Below are positions 7,620 to 13,783 of a stretch of 20,238 nt of DNA, piece after piece. The notes beneath the pieces were generated by a model that saw only the letters and a program-made list of their open reading frames with translations, searched no databases and was not told where the DNA came from. Source of the DNA: Candidatus Hodarchaeota archaeon (GTDB taxonomy: Archaea > Asgardarchaeota > Heimdallarchaeia > Hodarchaeales > Hodarchaeaceae); assembly GCA_016840305.1 (NCBI GenBank), contig JAEOSP010000502.1:1-20238 (forward strand), given 5' to 3'. A program made the translations under genes and the position numbers. The stretch's first letter is position 1, and every line of letters begins with the position of its first letter.

Positions 7620-8552
7620 TTATGATAGAAAGATGAACTTATCAGTTTTTATTTTGCTTGTGCTTATCTCCGAATTAGCAAAGTGTGATGTAGCTGAGAT
7701 GAATTTTTCCAAATTGTTTGTGATAAATGTTATCATCTCTGTTTTAATTGTATCAAAATCATATAAATCTGGTATCACATACGTAAAGAAGACAAAGATT
7801 TTGTCATAGCATTTAAAGTGCCAGATAACAGAATCGTGGAGTTTTTTTGCGCCAATTAAGGAAAGATTTTCTCGATATTTCCTCAGGAAGTACTCTTGCT
7901 TGATATATTTCGAGATTGAGTTTATGAGAGGATCTGATACACCACGAGTTTCCTTCTTTTTAGCTGTAGAGAAGAGATAGTTGCCTTCGTCATCATAAAC
8001 TAGTATAAATGATACAAATTCAGCTAGATTAGTTCTAATATGAGTCAAAATCTGTTTATATATTAAGGCATCCTCCCCTAAAGTTTCCTCGAATTTTTGT
8101 TCCCAGATATCGCTGTTTGTTTTATTTACATTAACTTGCATCGGTGCGTATTGACTTAGAAGGGATGAAGGTAATTGATGAAAATCTGGTGTAGTTGCTA
8201 AAGAGATTATCGCTATCCCGTTATCGGCTTTTGCATAATCTAGATAGATTGGTAAATTAGGTTTGTTTGTTAACTCTGTAAGCGTAGGCCTTATTATGTC
8301 TTTTAGTTGCATGATAGCTTCTATTAAACCAGACATGAGAACAATATTTTCATTTTTTGCATTTATTGATGCGCCAGTATTATATTCAATGTCACCAAAC
8401 TTATTTACGTGAACAAATCGGGTAAATACAGGAAGTCCTCCCTCATCACTAAGAATAACCATAAGATTAGTGTCTCGAAGTGAGCTAGAGTTCGTTAGTG
8501 TTCGTTTACCTTGTTTATGGGCAAGTACATTACTAACTGGCTCTTCCTTCAT
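7620..8552 (-). CDS. Two-lobed longin/roadblock-like protein
   Basis: A 310-residue soluble protein with two segments of similar pattern. One begins NLMVILSDEGGLPVFTRFV (29-47), the other FVSFILVYDDEGNYLFSTA (near 176-194). The strand-turn-strand with DEGG/DDEG, followed by amphipathic helices (for example IVLMSGLIEAIMQL at 70-83), is typical of roadblock/LC7 and longin folds, which act as GTPase platforms in Asgard archaea and eukaryotes. The assignment rests on fold pattern only. It starts at ATG with GGAG two bases upstream. It lies between dph2 and the zinc-finger gene on the same strand, and a degenerate GTPase is encoded about 8 kb away. An alternative is an unrelated archaeal sensor-like alpha/beta domain. 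Confidence 0.5.
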   Translation of the reverse strand: MKEEPVSNVLAHKQGKRTLTNSSSLRDTNLMVILSDEGGLPVFTRFVHVNKFGDIEYNTGASINAKNENIVLMSGLIEAIMQLKDIIRPTLTELTNKPNLPIYLDYAKADNGIAIISLATTPDFHQLPSSLLSQYAPMQVNVNKTNSDIWEQKFEETLGEDALIYKQILTHIRTNLAEFVSFILVYDDEGNYLFSTAKKKETRGVSDPLINSISKYIKQEYFLRKYRENLSLIGAKKLHDSVIWHFKCYDKIFVFFTYVIPDLYDFDTIKTEMITFITNNLEKFISATSHFANSEISTSKIKTDKFIFLS

Positions 8553-8675
8553 TTCTCCTAGCTCCAGATATGGAATAATGTAACAAGTGAGATATCTATA
8601 TGATTAATTACGGTTACAATTTAAAAAACGAACTAGACTATTTTACCGCAGATTTGTAAATGAAAATCAGCAATA

Positions 8676-9680
8676 TTAAAAGAAACCATCTTTTAAAAGG
8701 TCTTCCCATGAGAATTCTTTAGCTAAATATAGAAATTCTCTGAATGTAATAACAGGGGTTGAATAACGGATTTTGTCATCGATTGCAATTCTCGGACATG
8801 CAGTTACCACCCATGCATCAACCCAATGAAAATTAGCCATATTTTGAGGGTTTATATTCTCAGCAATTACAATAACTGGGATTTTATCTTCATTCTTCAA
8901 CATTTTTTCAACACGTGAAATCATATGGCTATTATATTGCCCAAGTTTCGAACTCCCAATTATTCCCCATCGATGTGCTTTTTTTGCTCTTTCTAAAAGG
9001 GTGAAACGTTGTTGGAGAAGAAGATTTCGCTTAGAAATATCGTGTAAAATAATTTCCTCAGAATACGGATCAAATTGCATTAATGGTTTATCGGAGTTCA
9101 ATAGTATTCCATGAGAATGAAAAAAACCTGCGTGAACACTAACCAACCCATCAATTGATTCTGCTTGGATTTTTAGATTATCGACGTGACAACCTAGAAT
9201 CTGACCATTATTACTAATTACTGTATTAAATCCATTTATTTCTAAGAATAATTTTAATTTCTCCAAAGAACGTAGATGCTGAACTGTGGCTGATAATTGC
9301 ACCGATTTCCAGCCCATTTCATCTAATTTATGCTTAATTGGAGAAAAATTGATTGGTGTAGGCGGTTTAAAATATGCTGGTACCAGCATAACTTCAATGG
9401 ATCTACCACGAGTTTCTTTTACCCTATGCTGAAATCCGAAATCTGAATGTCCGAAATGGACAAGCATATCACAGTCCATTTTTTCAGCAAGATCAATTGC
9501 TAAATCACATACCCCAAAACTTGGATCACCAGAAATGAATATCTGAACCTGGTTAGAAAGTTGATTTAGGACATTTTGCAGCGGTTCATCCAACATTCCC
9601 TCTGGCATTTGAATAAGAATTGATCGATAATTCTTCTCTTCCACTCTTTTCCTTATCTTCTCTATTTGTAAATCGTACAT
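8676..9680 (-). CDS. dph2: Diphthamide biosynthesis enzyme Dph2 (3-amino-3-carboxypropyl transferase)
   Basis: A 334-residue protein with the three cluster-binding cysteines of archaeal Dph2: Cys58 in GDPSFGVCD, Cys164 in GQILGCHVD and Cys295 in VVTACPRIAIDD. The motif LVHFGHSDF (73-81) is also characteristic. The archaeal enzyme is a homodimer whose non-classical [4Fe-4S] radical-SAM chemistry moves the 3-amino-3-carboxypropyl group of S-adenosylmethionine to a histidine of elongation factor 2, the first step of diphthamide synthesis. Length and spacing are normal for archaea. The ATG lies about 30 bp from a TTTAAA box, so the mRNA is probably leaderless. It is divergent from an unknown gene and upstream of the longin/roadblock-like gene. 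Confidence 0.92.
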   Translation of the reverse strand: MYDLQIEKIRKRVEEKNYRSILIQMPEGMLDEPLQNVLNQLSNQVQIFISGDPSFGVCDLAIDLAEKMDCDMLVHFGHSDFGFQHRVKETRGRSIEVMLVPAYFKPPTPINFSPIKHKLDEMGWKSVQLSATVQHLRSLEKLKLFLEINGFNTVISNNGQILGCHVDNLKIQAESIDGLVSVHAGFFHSHGILLNSDKPLMQFDPYSEEIILHDISKRNLLLQQRFTLLERAKKAHRWGIIGSSKLGQYNSHMISRVEKMLKNEDKIPVIVIAENINPQNMANFHWVDAWVVTACPRIAIDDKIRYSTPVITFREFLYLAKEFSWEDLLKDGFF

Positions 9681-9706
9681 TTTCTTGCTCTAACAATCAG
9701 AAACAG

Positions 9707-9714
9707 TTTAAATA
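9707..9714. promoter_or_regulatory. TATA-like box shared by dph2 and its divergent neighbour
   Basis: TTTAAATA contains the palindrome TTTAAA (9707-9712), centred at 9709.5. This is 29.5 bp from the first base of the dph2 start codon (9680) and 30.5 bp from that of the rightward gene (9740). No other good TATA-like box lies in the 59-bp gap. Both distances fit leaderless transcription, so one box may serve both directions. Confidence 0.55.
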
Positions 9715-9739
9715 CTCTTATGCAGAAAAATAACTTACT

Positions 9740-10660
9740 TTGTTAGAATCTCTTCTAATTGACCTAGGTATCGTTTCTCGGTATGATCGGCATAAATTAT
9801 TGGTAATGCCTGATTACTTGCTGTTTAGGACTCATATCCATAAACTTTACCGAGAATTTCTTGGATTTCCTCGTTATTCAGTAATCGCTAGAAAGTTTAC
9901 TGATGAATTTCGGTCGAATATAGAAGTACCTAGTTGTTCATTAGATACCCTGTTTATCTGTGATGGTGCAACAGCACAAAACAATTCTCAATTTTTCATC
10001 CCCCCAGCCAAGAGGCTAAATCTTTCAGTTGTGGGTACCAGCCTCGATTTCATCGAATTACCAAAATTACGATATCAACCTGAACCTAATACCAGTTTCC
10101 AACCTTTTGAACCATACTCACTGAATGTTGATAATATATTGATACCTAAGGTAAAAAATGGTCATGATGTTAATCCCAAAACAAAAATCCTACCTGAATT
10201 CTGTCATTATTCGCTAAGAAAAGGAACTGATTATCAACAGGATAAAACTGTAGCAATTGGAGCCGTTAAAAATCTCTCTGATTTTTTTCCAACAAATTTT
10301 AATTTCCTACGTATCAATATAGGAGATTTCATTGAATATAGGCAGAGATTCGTCCAAAACGAAGAAAAGATTTCAGATATAACTGTAAAATCTCTTATAC
10401 TCCAAGAAGTGGAAAAGGTAATCACAGCGTTTAATATTGAAGTCCTATTCATTTCTTTCTATAAGATTGGCAGATATTTTAATCTTGCTAAGAATCAATC
10501 AGTTTTAGAAACAATTAATGAATTATTACAAAAATGGAACTACACAGAATCAATGTTAGTAAATAACACTACGCGGAGTGTCTGGGAAGAAGAATTATTG
10601 CACTCATTACCACATTTTTATGATGGACATGGTTATCTCATTTTGTTTAATCCTAGTTGA
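9740..10660 (+). CDS. Protein of unknown function, divergent from dph2
   Basis: A 306-residue soluble protein that I do not recognise. It has no membrane segment and no obvious nucleotide-binding motif. The N-terminal stretch REFLGFPRYSVIARKF (38-53) faintly recalls the LGYPxCC-type motif of archaeal DUF483 proteins, but the cysteines are missing, so this is only a hint. The central part (100-160) is rich in Pro, Asn and Phe. The C-terminal half alternates strands and helices (VEVLFISFYKIGRYF-like pattern near 232-246). The start is TTG at 9740, supported by the TTTAAA box 30 bp upstream; ATG at 9809 would be an internal alternative. It shares a promoter region with dph2, which may point to co-regulation. 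Confidence 0.6.
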   Translation: MLESLLIDLGIVSRYDRHKLLVMPDYLLFRTHIHKLYREFLGFPRYSVIARKFTDEFRSNIEVPSCSLDTLFICDGATAQNNSQFFIPPAKRLNLSVVGTSLDFIELPKLRYQPEPNTSFQPFEPYSLNVDNILIPKVKNGHDVNPKTKILPEFCHYSLRKGTDYQQDKTVAIGAVKNLSDFFPTNFNFLRINIGDFIEYRQRFVQNEEKISDITVKSLILQEVEKVITAFNIEVLFISFYKIGRYFNLAKNQSVLETINELLQKWNYTESMLVNNTTRSVWEEELLHSLPHFYDGHGYLILFNPS

Positions 10661-10684
10661 GCATTATTTTGTCGAGCATTTATG

Positions 10685-10695
10685 TTTATAAATAA
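10685..10695 (+). promoter_or_regulatory. Strong TATA box in front of a noncoding region
   Basis: TTTATAAATAA is the best archaeal TATA match in the window by eye. Its predicted start site is near 10713-10717, yet no protein-coding gene begins within 380 bp. The next feature on this strand is the hairpin-rich segment, so it may drive a noncoding RNA. Confidence 0.45.
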
Positions 10696-10714
10696 TTAAT
10701 TTGAGATGATTATG

Positions 10715-10970
10715 ACCAAAATTTGTCGGACAAAAAAATTGTTTTTAGAGTCAGTCACGACGGGATGAGTCACACATCCCCTATCCGGCAGGACAGAACA
10801 AGTAAATTTGAGCCGACCTTTAGGACTACTTGAAACAGCTCTTCATCTGATATCGTCAACACCAATACCTCTCACTTCTTAGGGGTCTTTCTTCCCTTGC
10901 CTTTGACGGGTAGCTCGTCTAACGTAGTTACAAGTGAATCAGACCAATGTATTGTGGAAATGTTTTTCTT
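10715..10970 (+). ncRNA. Candidate structured noncoding RNA
   Basis: This stretch has no plausible protein-coding frame and is clearly richer in G+C (about 45% by eye) than its surroundings. It follows a strong TATA box and ends near a T-run (10962-10966). Local hairpins are: GGGATG/CATCCC (about 10763-10781, 7-nt loop); ACCTCT/AGGGGT (about 10865-10886), whose U-G wobble favours + strand transcription; and GACG/CGTC (about 10908-10922) inside a TTTGACGGGTAGCTCGTC segment. CAAGTA/TACTTG (about 10799-10834) may also pair. I compared it by memory with RNase P RNA, SRP RNA and tRNA and could not match it to any. Ends and strand are estimates. Confidence 0.35.
10722..10736. repeat. 15-bp palindromic repeat, copy 1
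   Basis: TTTGTCGGACAAAAA contains the 13-bp dyad TTTGTC-G-GACAAA. An identical copy lies at 11053-11067, 331 bp away. Copy 1 falls right at the predicted transcription start of the noncoding segment. It could be an operator or an RNA hairpin; the function is unknown. Confidence 0.5.
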
Positions 10971-10973
10971 ATC

Positions 10974-10988
10974 ACCTCACTATGAGGT
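10974..10988. promoter_or_regulatory. 15-bp palindrome between the noncoding region and the winged-helix gene
   Basis: Perfect 6-bp arms ACCTCA (10974-10979) and TGAGGT (10983-10988) flank CTA. It lies just after the T-run of the candidate RNA and about 15 bp before an ATATTTAA box. It may be an operator of the downstream gene or a hairpin at an RNA 3' end. Confidence 0.35.
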
Positions 10989-11003
10989 AAATAAAGAGGG
11001 AGG

Positions 11004-11011
11004 ATATTTAA
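11004..11011 (+). promoter_or_regulatory. Possible TATA box of the coiled-coil/winged-helix gene
   Basis: A purine-rich AGGG-AGG stretch followed by ATATTTAA resembles a BRE plus TATA pair. The predicted start near 11033 would place repeat copy 2 (11053-11067) inside the leader. Confidence 0.3.
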
Positions 11012-11052
11012 GGTTGTAACAGAGAGAGGTCTGTGAATACGAGCAATTTACC

Positions 11053-11067
11053 TTTGTCGGACAAAAA
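11053..11067. repeat. 15-bp palindromic repeat, copy 2
   Basis: Identical to the copy at 10722-10736. It ends 40 bp before the ATG of the coiled-coil/winged-helix gene, a natural place for an operator, possibly for autoregulation by that protein. No third full copy was found in the window. Confidence 0.5.
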
Positions 11068-11107
11068 TGATTATGCAAAAAGATGAATGGAATAGGTGAG
11101 TAAATCA

Positions 11108-11623
11108 ATGGATGAAACACCCCTAAGAATCGAAGAGATAGTTCCTACCATAGAACGCGTGAAAAACACGATAGTTTCAATGGAAAGCAATTTAAAGAAA
11201 ATTAAGGAGGAACTAAACCAAAAAGAGGCAGCTCTTCAAGATAGAGAAGAGAAACTTAATAAAGCAAACCTAGAGAGACAACAACTTGAATTTGATTATA
11301 TAGGTTTAGAAACAGAATTTAAGAAGGTTTCAGAGCTGTTTATCGAATTATCAGGTCAGCAAGAATCTACAGTCAGTATCAAAGAGCTTTTGAGTATTTA
11401 TATAGCCTTATTAGAAAAAGTTTTTGCTGGAAAACCACATGCTAAGATTTTATATCTATTGCATGGGGATAAATCAGAAATGACACGTGAAGAATTGACT
11501 AAAGCTACTGGTTTTTCTCCAGCTATTGTTAGACATTCGGTTTCAGAACTGTTTAGGGCTGATCTAATTAAATTAGACGAGGATAGAGGAATAGCAAAGC
11601 TTGTGAATAGAATTTATGATTAA
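11108..11623 (+). CDS. Coiled-coil protein with C-terminal winged-helix domain
   Basis: A protein of about 171 residues in two parts. Residues ~10-85 form a highly charged coiled coil rich in Glu, Lys and Gln, with heptad-like Leu/Ile. Residues ~110-171 form a winged helix: KILYLLHGDKSEMTREELTKA, recognition helix SPAIVRHSVSELFRADLI, then a short wing. Winged helices of this type bind DNA as transcription regulators or chromatin proteins. I prefer ATG 11108 because AGGTGA (11094-11099) precedes it by 8 nt; GTG 11096 is an alternative start four codons upstream. It precedes the tyrosine recombinase by 49 bp on the same strand, so the two may be expressed together. Exact function unknown. Confidence 0.7.
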   Translation: MDETPLRIEEIVPTIERVKNTIVSMESNLKKIKEELNQKEAALQDREEKLNKANLERQQLEFDYIGLETEFKKVSELFIELSGQQESTVSIKELLSIYIALLEKVFAGKPHAKILYLLHGDKSEMTREELTKATGFSPAIVRHSVSELFRADLIKLDEDRGIAKLVNRIYD

Positions 11624-11672
11624 AAATTTCTGCTTTGGGATAATCTCTGGATAATATCGCTATTCAAAATGT

Positions 11673-12584
11673 ATGTCGTCAAATTTAGCAATTATGCTAA
11701 TCAATGATTTTTTAGTTTTCCTTGAAGTAGAAAAAGGCTATTCAGAGAAAACTATTCGTGAATACTCTTATGACTTACAGATGTTTAATAATTTTAGTCA
11801 AAAAAAACCTCTTGAAGCATGTTCGACAACAGATCTACGGCGATTCTTTCTTCATTTAAAAAGGGATAAAGCATATGCTCCAAGAAGTTTACATCGAAAA
11901 ATTTGCTCTCTCAAGTCTTTCTACAAATTCCTGAAGAAGGAAGCCTTTATTTCGGCTAATCCAGCAGAGAGTATCGAATCTCCTAAAATCCCTAAATCAT
12001 TACCAAAAACGATTTCGATTGAGGAAGCGTTTACCTTACTAAATGCTCCGAAGAATTTACGTGATCGAACAGTACTATATCTTCTTTATGGTACGGGAAT
12101 GAGGGTGTCTGAGTTAAGTGATCTAAACATTGATAATCTAGATTTAAAAAATCGGCTAATACGTATAGTAGAAGGAAAAGGAAATAAAGATAGAATAATT
12201 CCATTGCCTGATTTAATAGTACCAATTCTAGAAGAGTATTTAGACGCTCGTCGTAAGGATAAAGATACTTCAGCACTAATATTAAACCGATCTGGACAGC
12301 GATTAACATCTAGATCAATTCAACGTTTAGTGAAAAAATATAAAGAACAGACAAATCTACAAAAGAAAAAAGTAACTCCCCATACACTTAGACATGCCTT
12401 TGCAACTCATTTACTGGCAAATTCAGTTGATATACGGGTAATTCAAGAACTCTTAGGGCATGCATCCCTCTCGACAACACAACTCTATACTCACGTTAGT
12501 TTAGAGCATTTACGAAAGTCTTATGATTCAGGACATCCTCTATCAGGTAAAAACGATAATAAAGCTACTATCTTCGATGGGTGA
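11673..12584 (+). CDS. Tyrosine site-specific recombinase, XerC/XerD/XerA type
   Basis: A complete 303-residue integrase with an N-terminal SAM-like core-binding domain (about 5-95; EVEKGYSEKTIREYSYDL) and a catalytic domain carrying the full set: Arg144 in GTGMRVSEL, Lys169 in VEGKGNKDR, His237-x2-Arg240 in TPHTLRHAFATHLL, His263 in LLGHASLSTTQ, and nucleophile Tyr272. Length and spacing match the chromosome-dimer resolvases XerC/D and archaeal XerA, which act on dif sites. Phage and plasmid integrases of the same size exist, but no other mobile genes are visible. ATG start, no clear Shine-Dalgarno. It follows the winged-helix gene by 49 bp and is followed by a GNAT gene 17 bp on. Confidence 0.92.
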   Translation: MSSNLAIMLINDFLVFLEVEKGYSEKTIREYSYDLQMFNNFSQKKPLEACSTTDLRRFFLHLKRDKAYAPRSLHRKICSLKSFYKFLKKEAFISANPAESIESPKIPKSLPKTISIEEAFTLLNAPKNLRDRTVLYLLYGTGMRVSELSDLNIDNLDLKNRLIRIVEGKGNKDRIIPLPDLIVPILEEYLDARRKDKDTSALILNRSGQRLTSRSIQRLVKKYKEQTNLQKKKVTPHTLRHAFATHLLANSVDIRVIQELLGHASLSTTQLYTHVSLEHLRKSYDSGHPLSGKNDNKATIFDG

Positions 12585-12599
12585 GCTATTTATAGCTTT
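12561..12599 (+). terminator. Weak hairpin at the recombinase stop codon
   Basis: AGCTA (12584-12588) and TAGCT (12593-12597) form a stem with loop TTTA that overlaps the TGA stop and is followed by a T-rich tract. An alternative partner, AAAGCTA (12561-12567), pairs with TAGCTTT (12593-12599). It may cause termination or attenuation before the GNAT gene. Confidence 0.3.
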
Positions 12600-12601
12600 C
12601 T

Positions 12602-13438
12602 TTGGTTTCTTTTCCTACATCCAAACTAGTGGTTTTACTCTTGGCCTGGGGTACGTTTGTAAATTTTTTCCATTCATTGAGAAGCATTGATTATGAAAGG
12701 ATTCATGAACTATTAAAAAAGAAGCCATTAAGTCAAACCTGCTATATTCAATGGTTTCTGCTTAAAAAACCTCATTTGATTACTGTTAAACTACTAGAAA
12801 ATCCATTAAGTTTCATTTTTCACTACGAGAATAAATATTACATATCAGGAGTAGATGTATGGAAACTTAATGATAAGATCAGATGGTTTAAAACGAATAA
12901 CGTAATTTTTTTCACTAATGAATACCATTGGAGTGATATTCAAGAGAAATTTACTAATTTTCGATCTTTGGAAACGAATCATCCAACTGATACATATAAC
13001 TCCTACACAACATATAAAATGTCTGTTGAAACCTTTAATCCTAAATGGAGCAATCTTTCTTCCTTAATTAAGTTCCCTAATGACAAATTGGCTGTCCCAA
13101 AGCGGTATCGTCATCTTGATGTTCATGGTGGATTAGCTTATGGTTATCTGAAAAATAATGAAATAATTAGCTTTGCTGCTGCTCCTCACATACATCAGAG
13201 TGATAATCTATCCTTTGCTATCATCAGAGGCATAGAAACAAAATTACTGGAAAGAAAACAGGGATACTCGAACTCGACCTTAACAAAACTGTGTCAAGAA
13301 TTACTTGCCAATATGTTAATTAAAGAATTATTTCTATGGGTTGAGGACTCTAATGAATCTGCTATAAATTTATACAAGAAAATTGGTTTTAAACAAGATA
13401 ATAAAATATTTGCTACTTTTTGTGATATGAAAAAGTGA
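12602..13438 (+). CDS. GNAT-family N-acetyltransferase
   Basis: The C-terminal half (about 175-275) has the GNAT fold: strand pair GLAYGYLKNNEIISFAAAP (177-195), the acetyl-CoA-binding turn ERKQGYSNSTLTKLCQELL (217-235) and the motif B block WVEDSNESAINLYKKIGF (246-263). It transfers an acetyl group from acetyl-CoA to an amine; the acceptor is unknown. The N-terminal ~170 residues are family-specific and unassigned, so the architecture resembles two-lobed GNAT proteins with one degenerate lobe. The start is uncertain: TTG 12602 gives a hydrophobic N-terminus (LVVLLLAWG) unusual for this family. GTG 12629 and especially TTG 12677, giving MRSIDYERIHELL, are alternatives. It lies just downstream of the recombinase. 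Confidence 0.75.
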   Translation: MVSFPTSKLVVLLLAWGTFVNFFHSLRSIDYERIHELLKKKPLSQTCYIQWFLLKKPHLITVKLLENPLSFIFHYENKYYISGVDVWKLNDKIRWFKTNNVIFFTNEYHWSDIQEKFTNFRSLETNHPTDTYNSYTTYKMSVETFNPKWSNLSSLIKFPNDKLAVPKRYRHLDVHGGLAYGYLKNNEIISFAAAPHIHQSDNLSFAIIRGIETKLLERKQGYSNSTLTKLCQELLANMLIKELFLWVEDSNESAINLYKKIGFKQDNKIFATFCDMKK

Positions 13439-13530
13439 AGTATACATTGCTTCTTCCTTTGAAATTTTTCTACTAAATTATTGGCTTCTCTGATTCTTAG
13501 AAAATTCAGGAAGAAATAAAAAACTCAAGG

Positions 13531-13538
13531 ATTTATAT
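13531..13538 (+). promoter_or_regulatory. TATA-like box before the small membrane protein
   Basis: ATTTATAT lies about 33 bp ahead of ATG 13568. Because it overlaps the upstream in-frame TTG/ATG (13538-13543), it supports 13568 as the true start. Confidence 0.35.
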
Positions 13539-13567
13539 TGATGGTAATCAACCTAAGGGGTATAATA

Positions 13568-13783
13568 ATGAATTTTCCACTCAAAAAGCATCCAAATTTT
13601 ATAATACCATTTATTGTCGTTTTTCTTACCTCCCTAATATTCCTTCAAATTACTACAATCCACCAACCTAGTATCATTGATCCCGATACAATCTGTTTCG
13701 TGGAATGGAATGAAAATTCCAATCCTTTCTCAGACAAACTTGTCTGGCCCGATTCTCGATGGAAAGAACAAGAGAAGATTTAG
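13568..13783 (+). CDS. Small single-pass membrane protein, unknown function
   Basis: A 71-residue protein with one N-terminal membrane helix, FIIPFIVVFLTSLIFLQI, preceded by a short basic segment (LKKHPN). The remaining ~45 residues are polar (PDTICFVEWNENSNPF...), with one cysteine, and probably outside if the positive-inside rule holds. The helix may act as an uncleaved signal anchor. ATG 13568 is preceded by AAGGGG and a TATA-like box; two earlier in-frame starts at 13538 and 13541 are less likely. Its TAG stop overlaps the stop of the convergent saccharopine dehydrogenase gene by three bases. It could be a chance frame, but the clean helix and promoter support a gene. Confidence 0.45.
   Translation: MNFPLKKHPNFIIPFIVVFLTSLIFLQITTIHQPSIIDPDTICFVEWNENSNPFSDKLVWPDSRWKEQEKI

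Noticed and set aside
8676..9680. Link between Dph2 (diphthamide, target of ADP-ribosylating toxins) and the PARP-type finger gene as an ADP-ribosylation system
   Set aside because: No ADP-ribosyltransferase, macrodomain or hydrolase is present; the association is by name only.
10722..10736. dif-like site for the nearby Xer recombinase
   Set aside because: The dyad is 13 bp with a 1-bp centre; dif sites are about 28 bp with 11-bp arms and a 6-8-bp centre.
10785..10800. GGACAGAAC resembling the conserved ACAGAA near the 3' end of RNase P RNA
   Set aside because: The partner element (GGAAAGUCC-like) is not found upstream within a suitable distance, and the expected 5' part would fall inside the preceding coding gene.
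10905..10945. tRNA-like D-arm GGGTAGCTCGTC
   Set aside because: No acceptor stem, anticodon arm or GGTTCRA T-arm follows; the segment is better explained as a local hairpin.
10722..11067. Possible small transposable element (MITE) flanked by the 15-bp repeats
   Set aside because: The only terminal inverted repeat seen inside the flanks is six bases (AAATTG/CAATTT), and the 15-bp repeats are themselves palindromic, which suits binding sites better. Kept only as an alternative.
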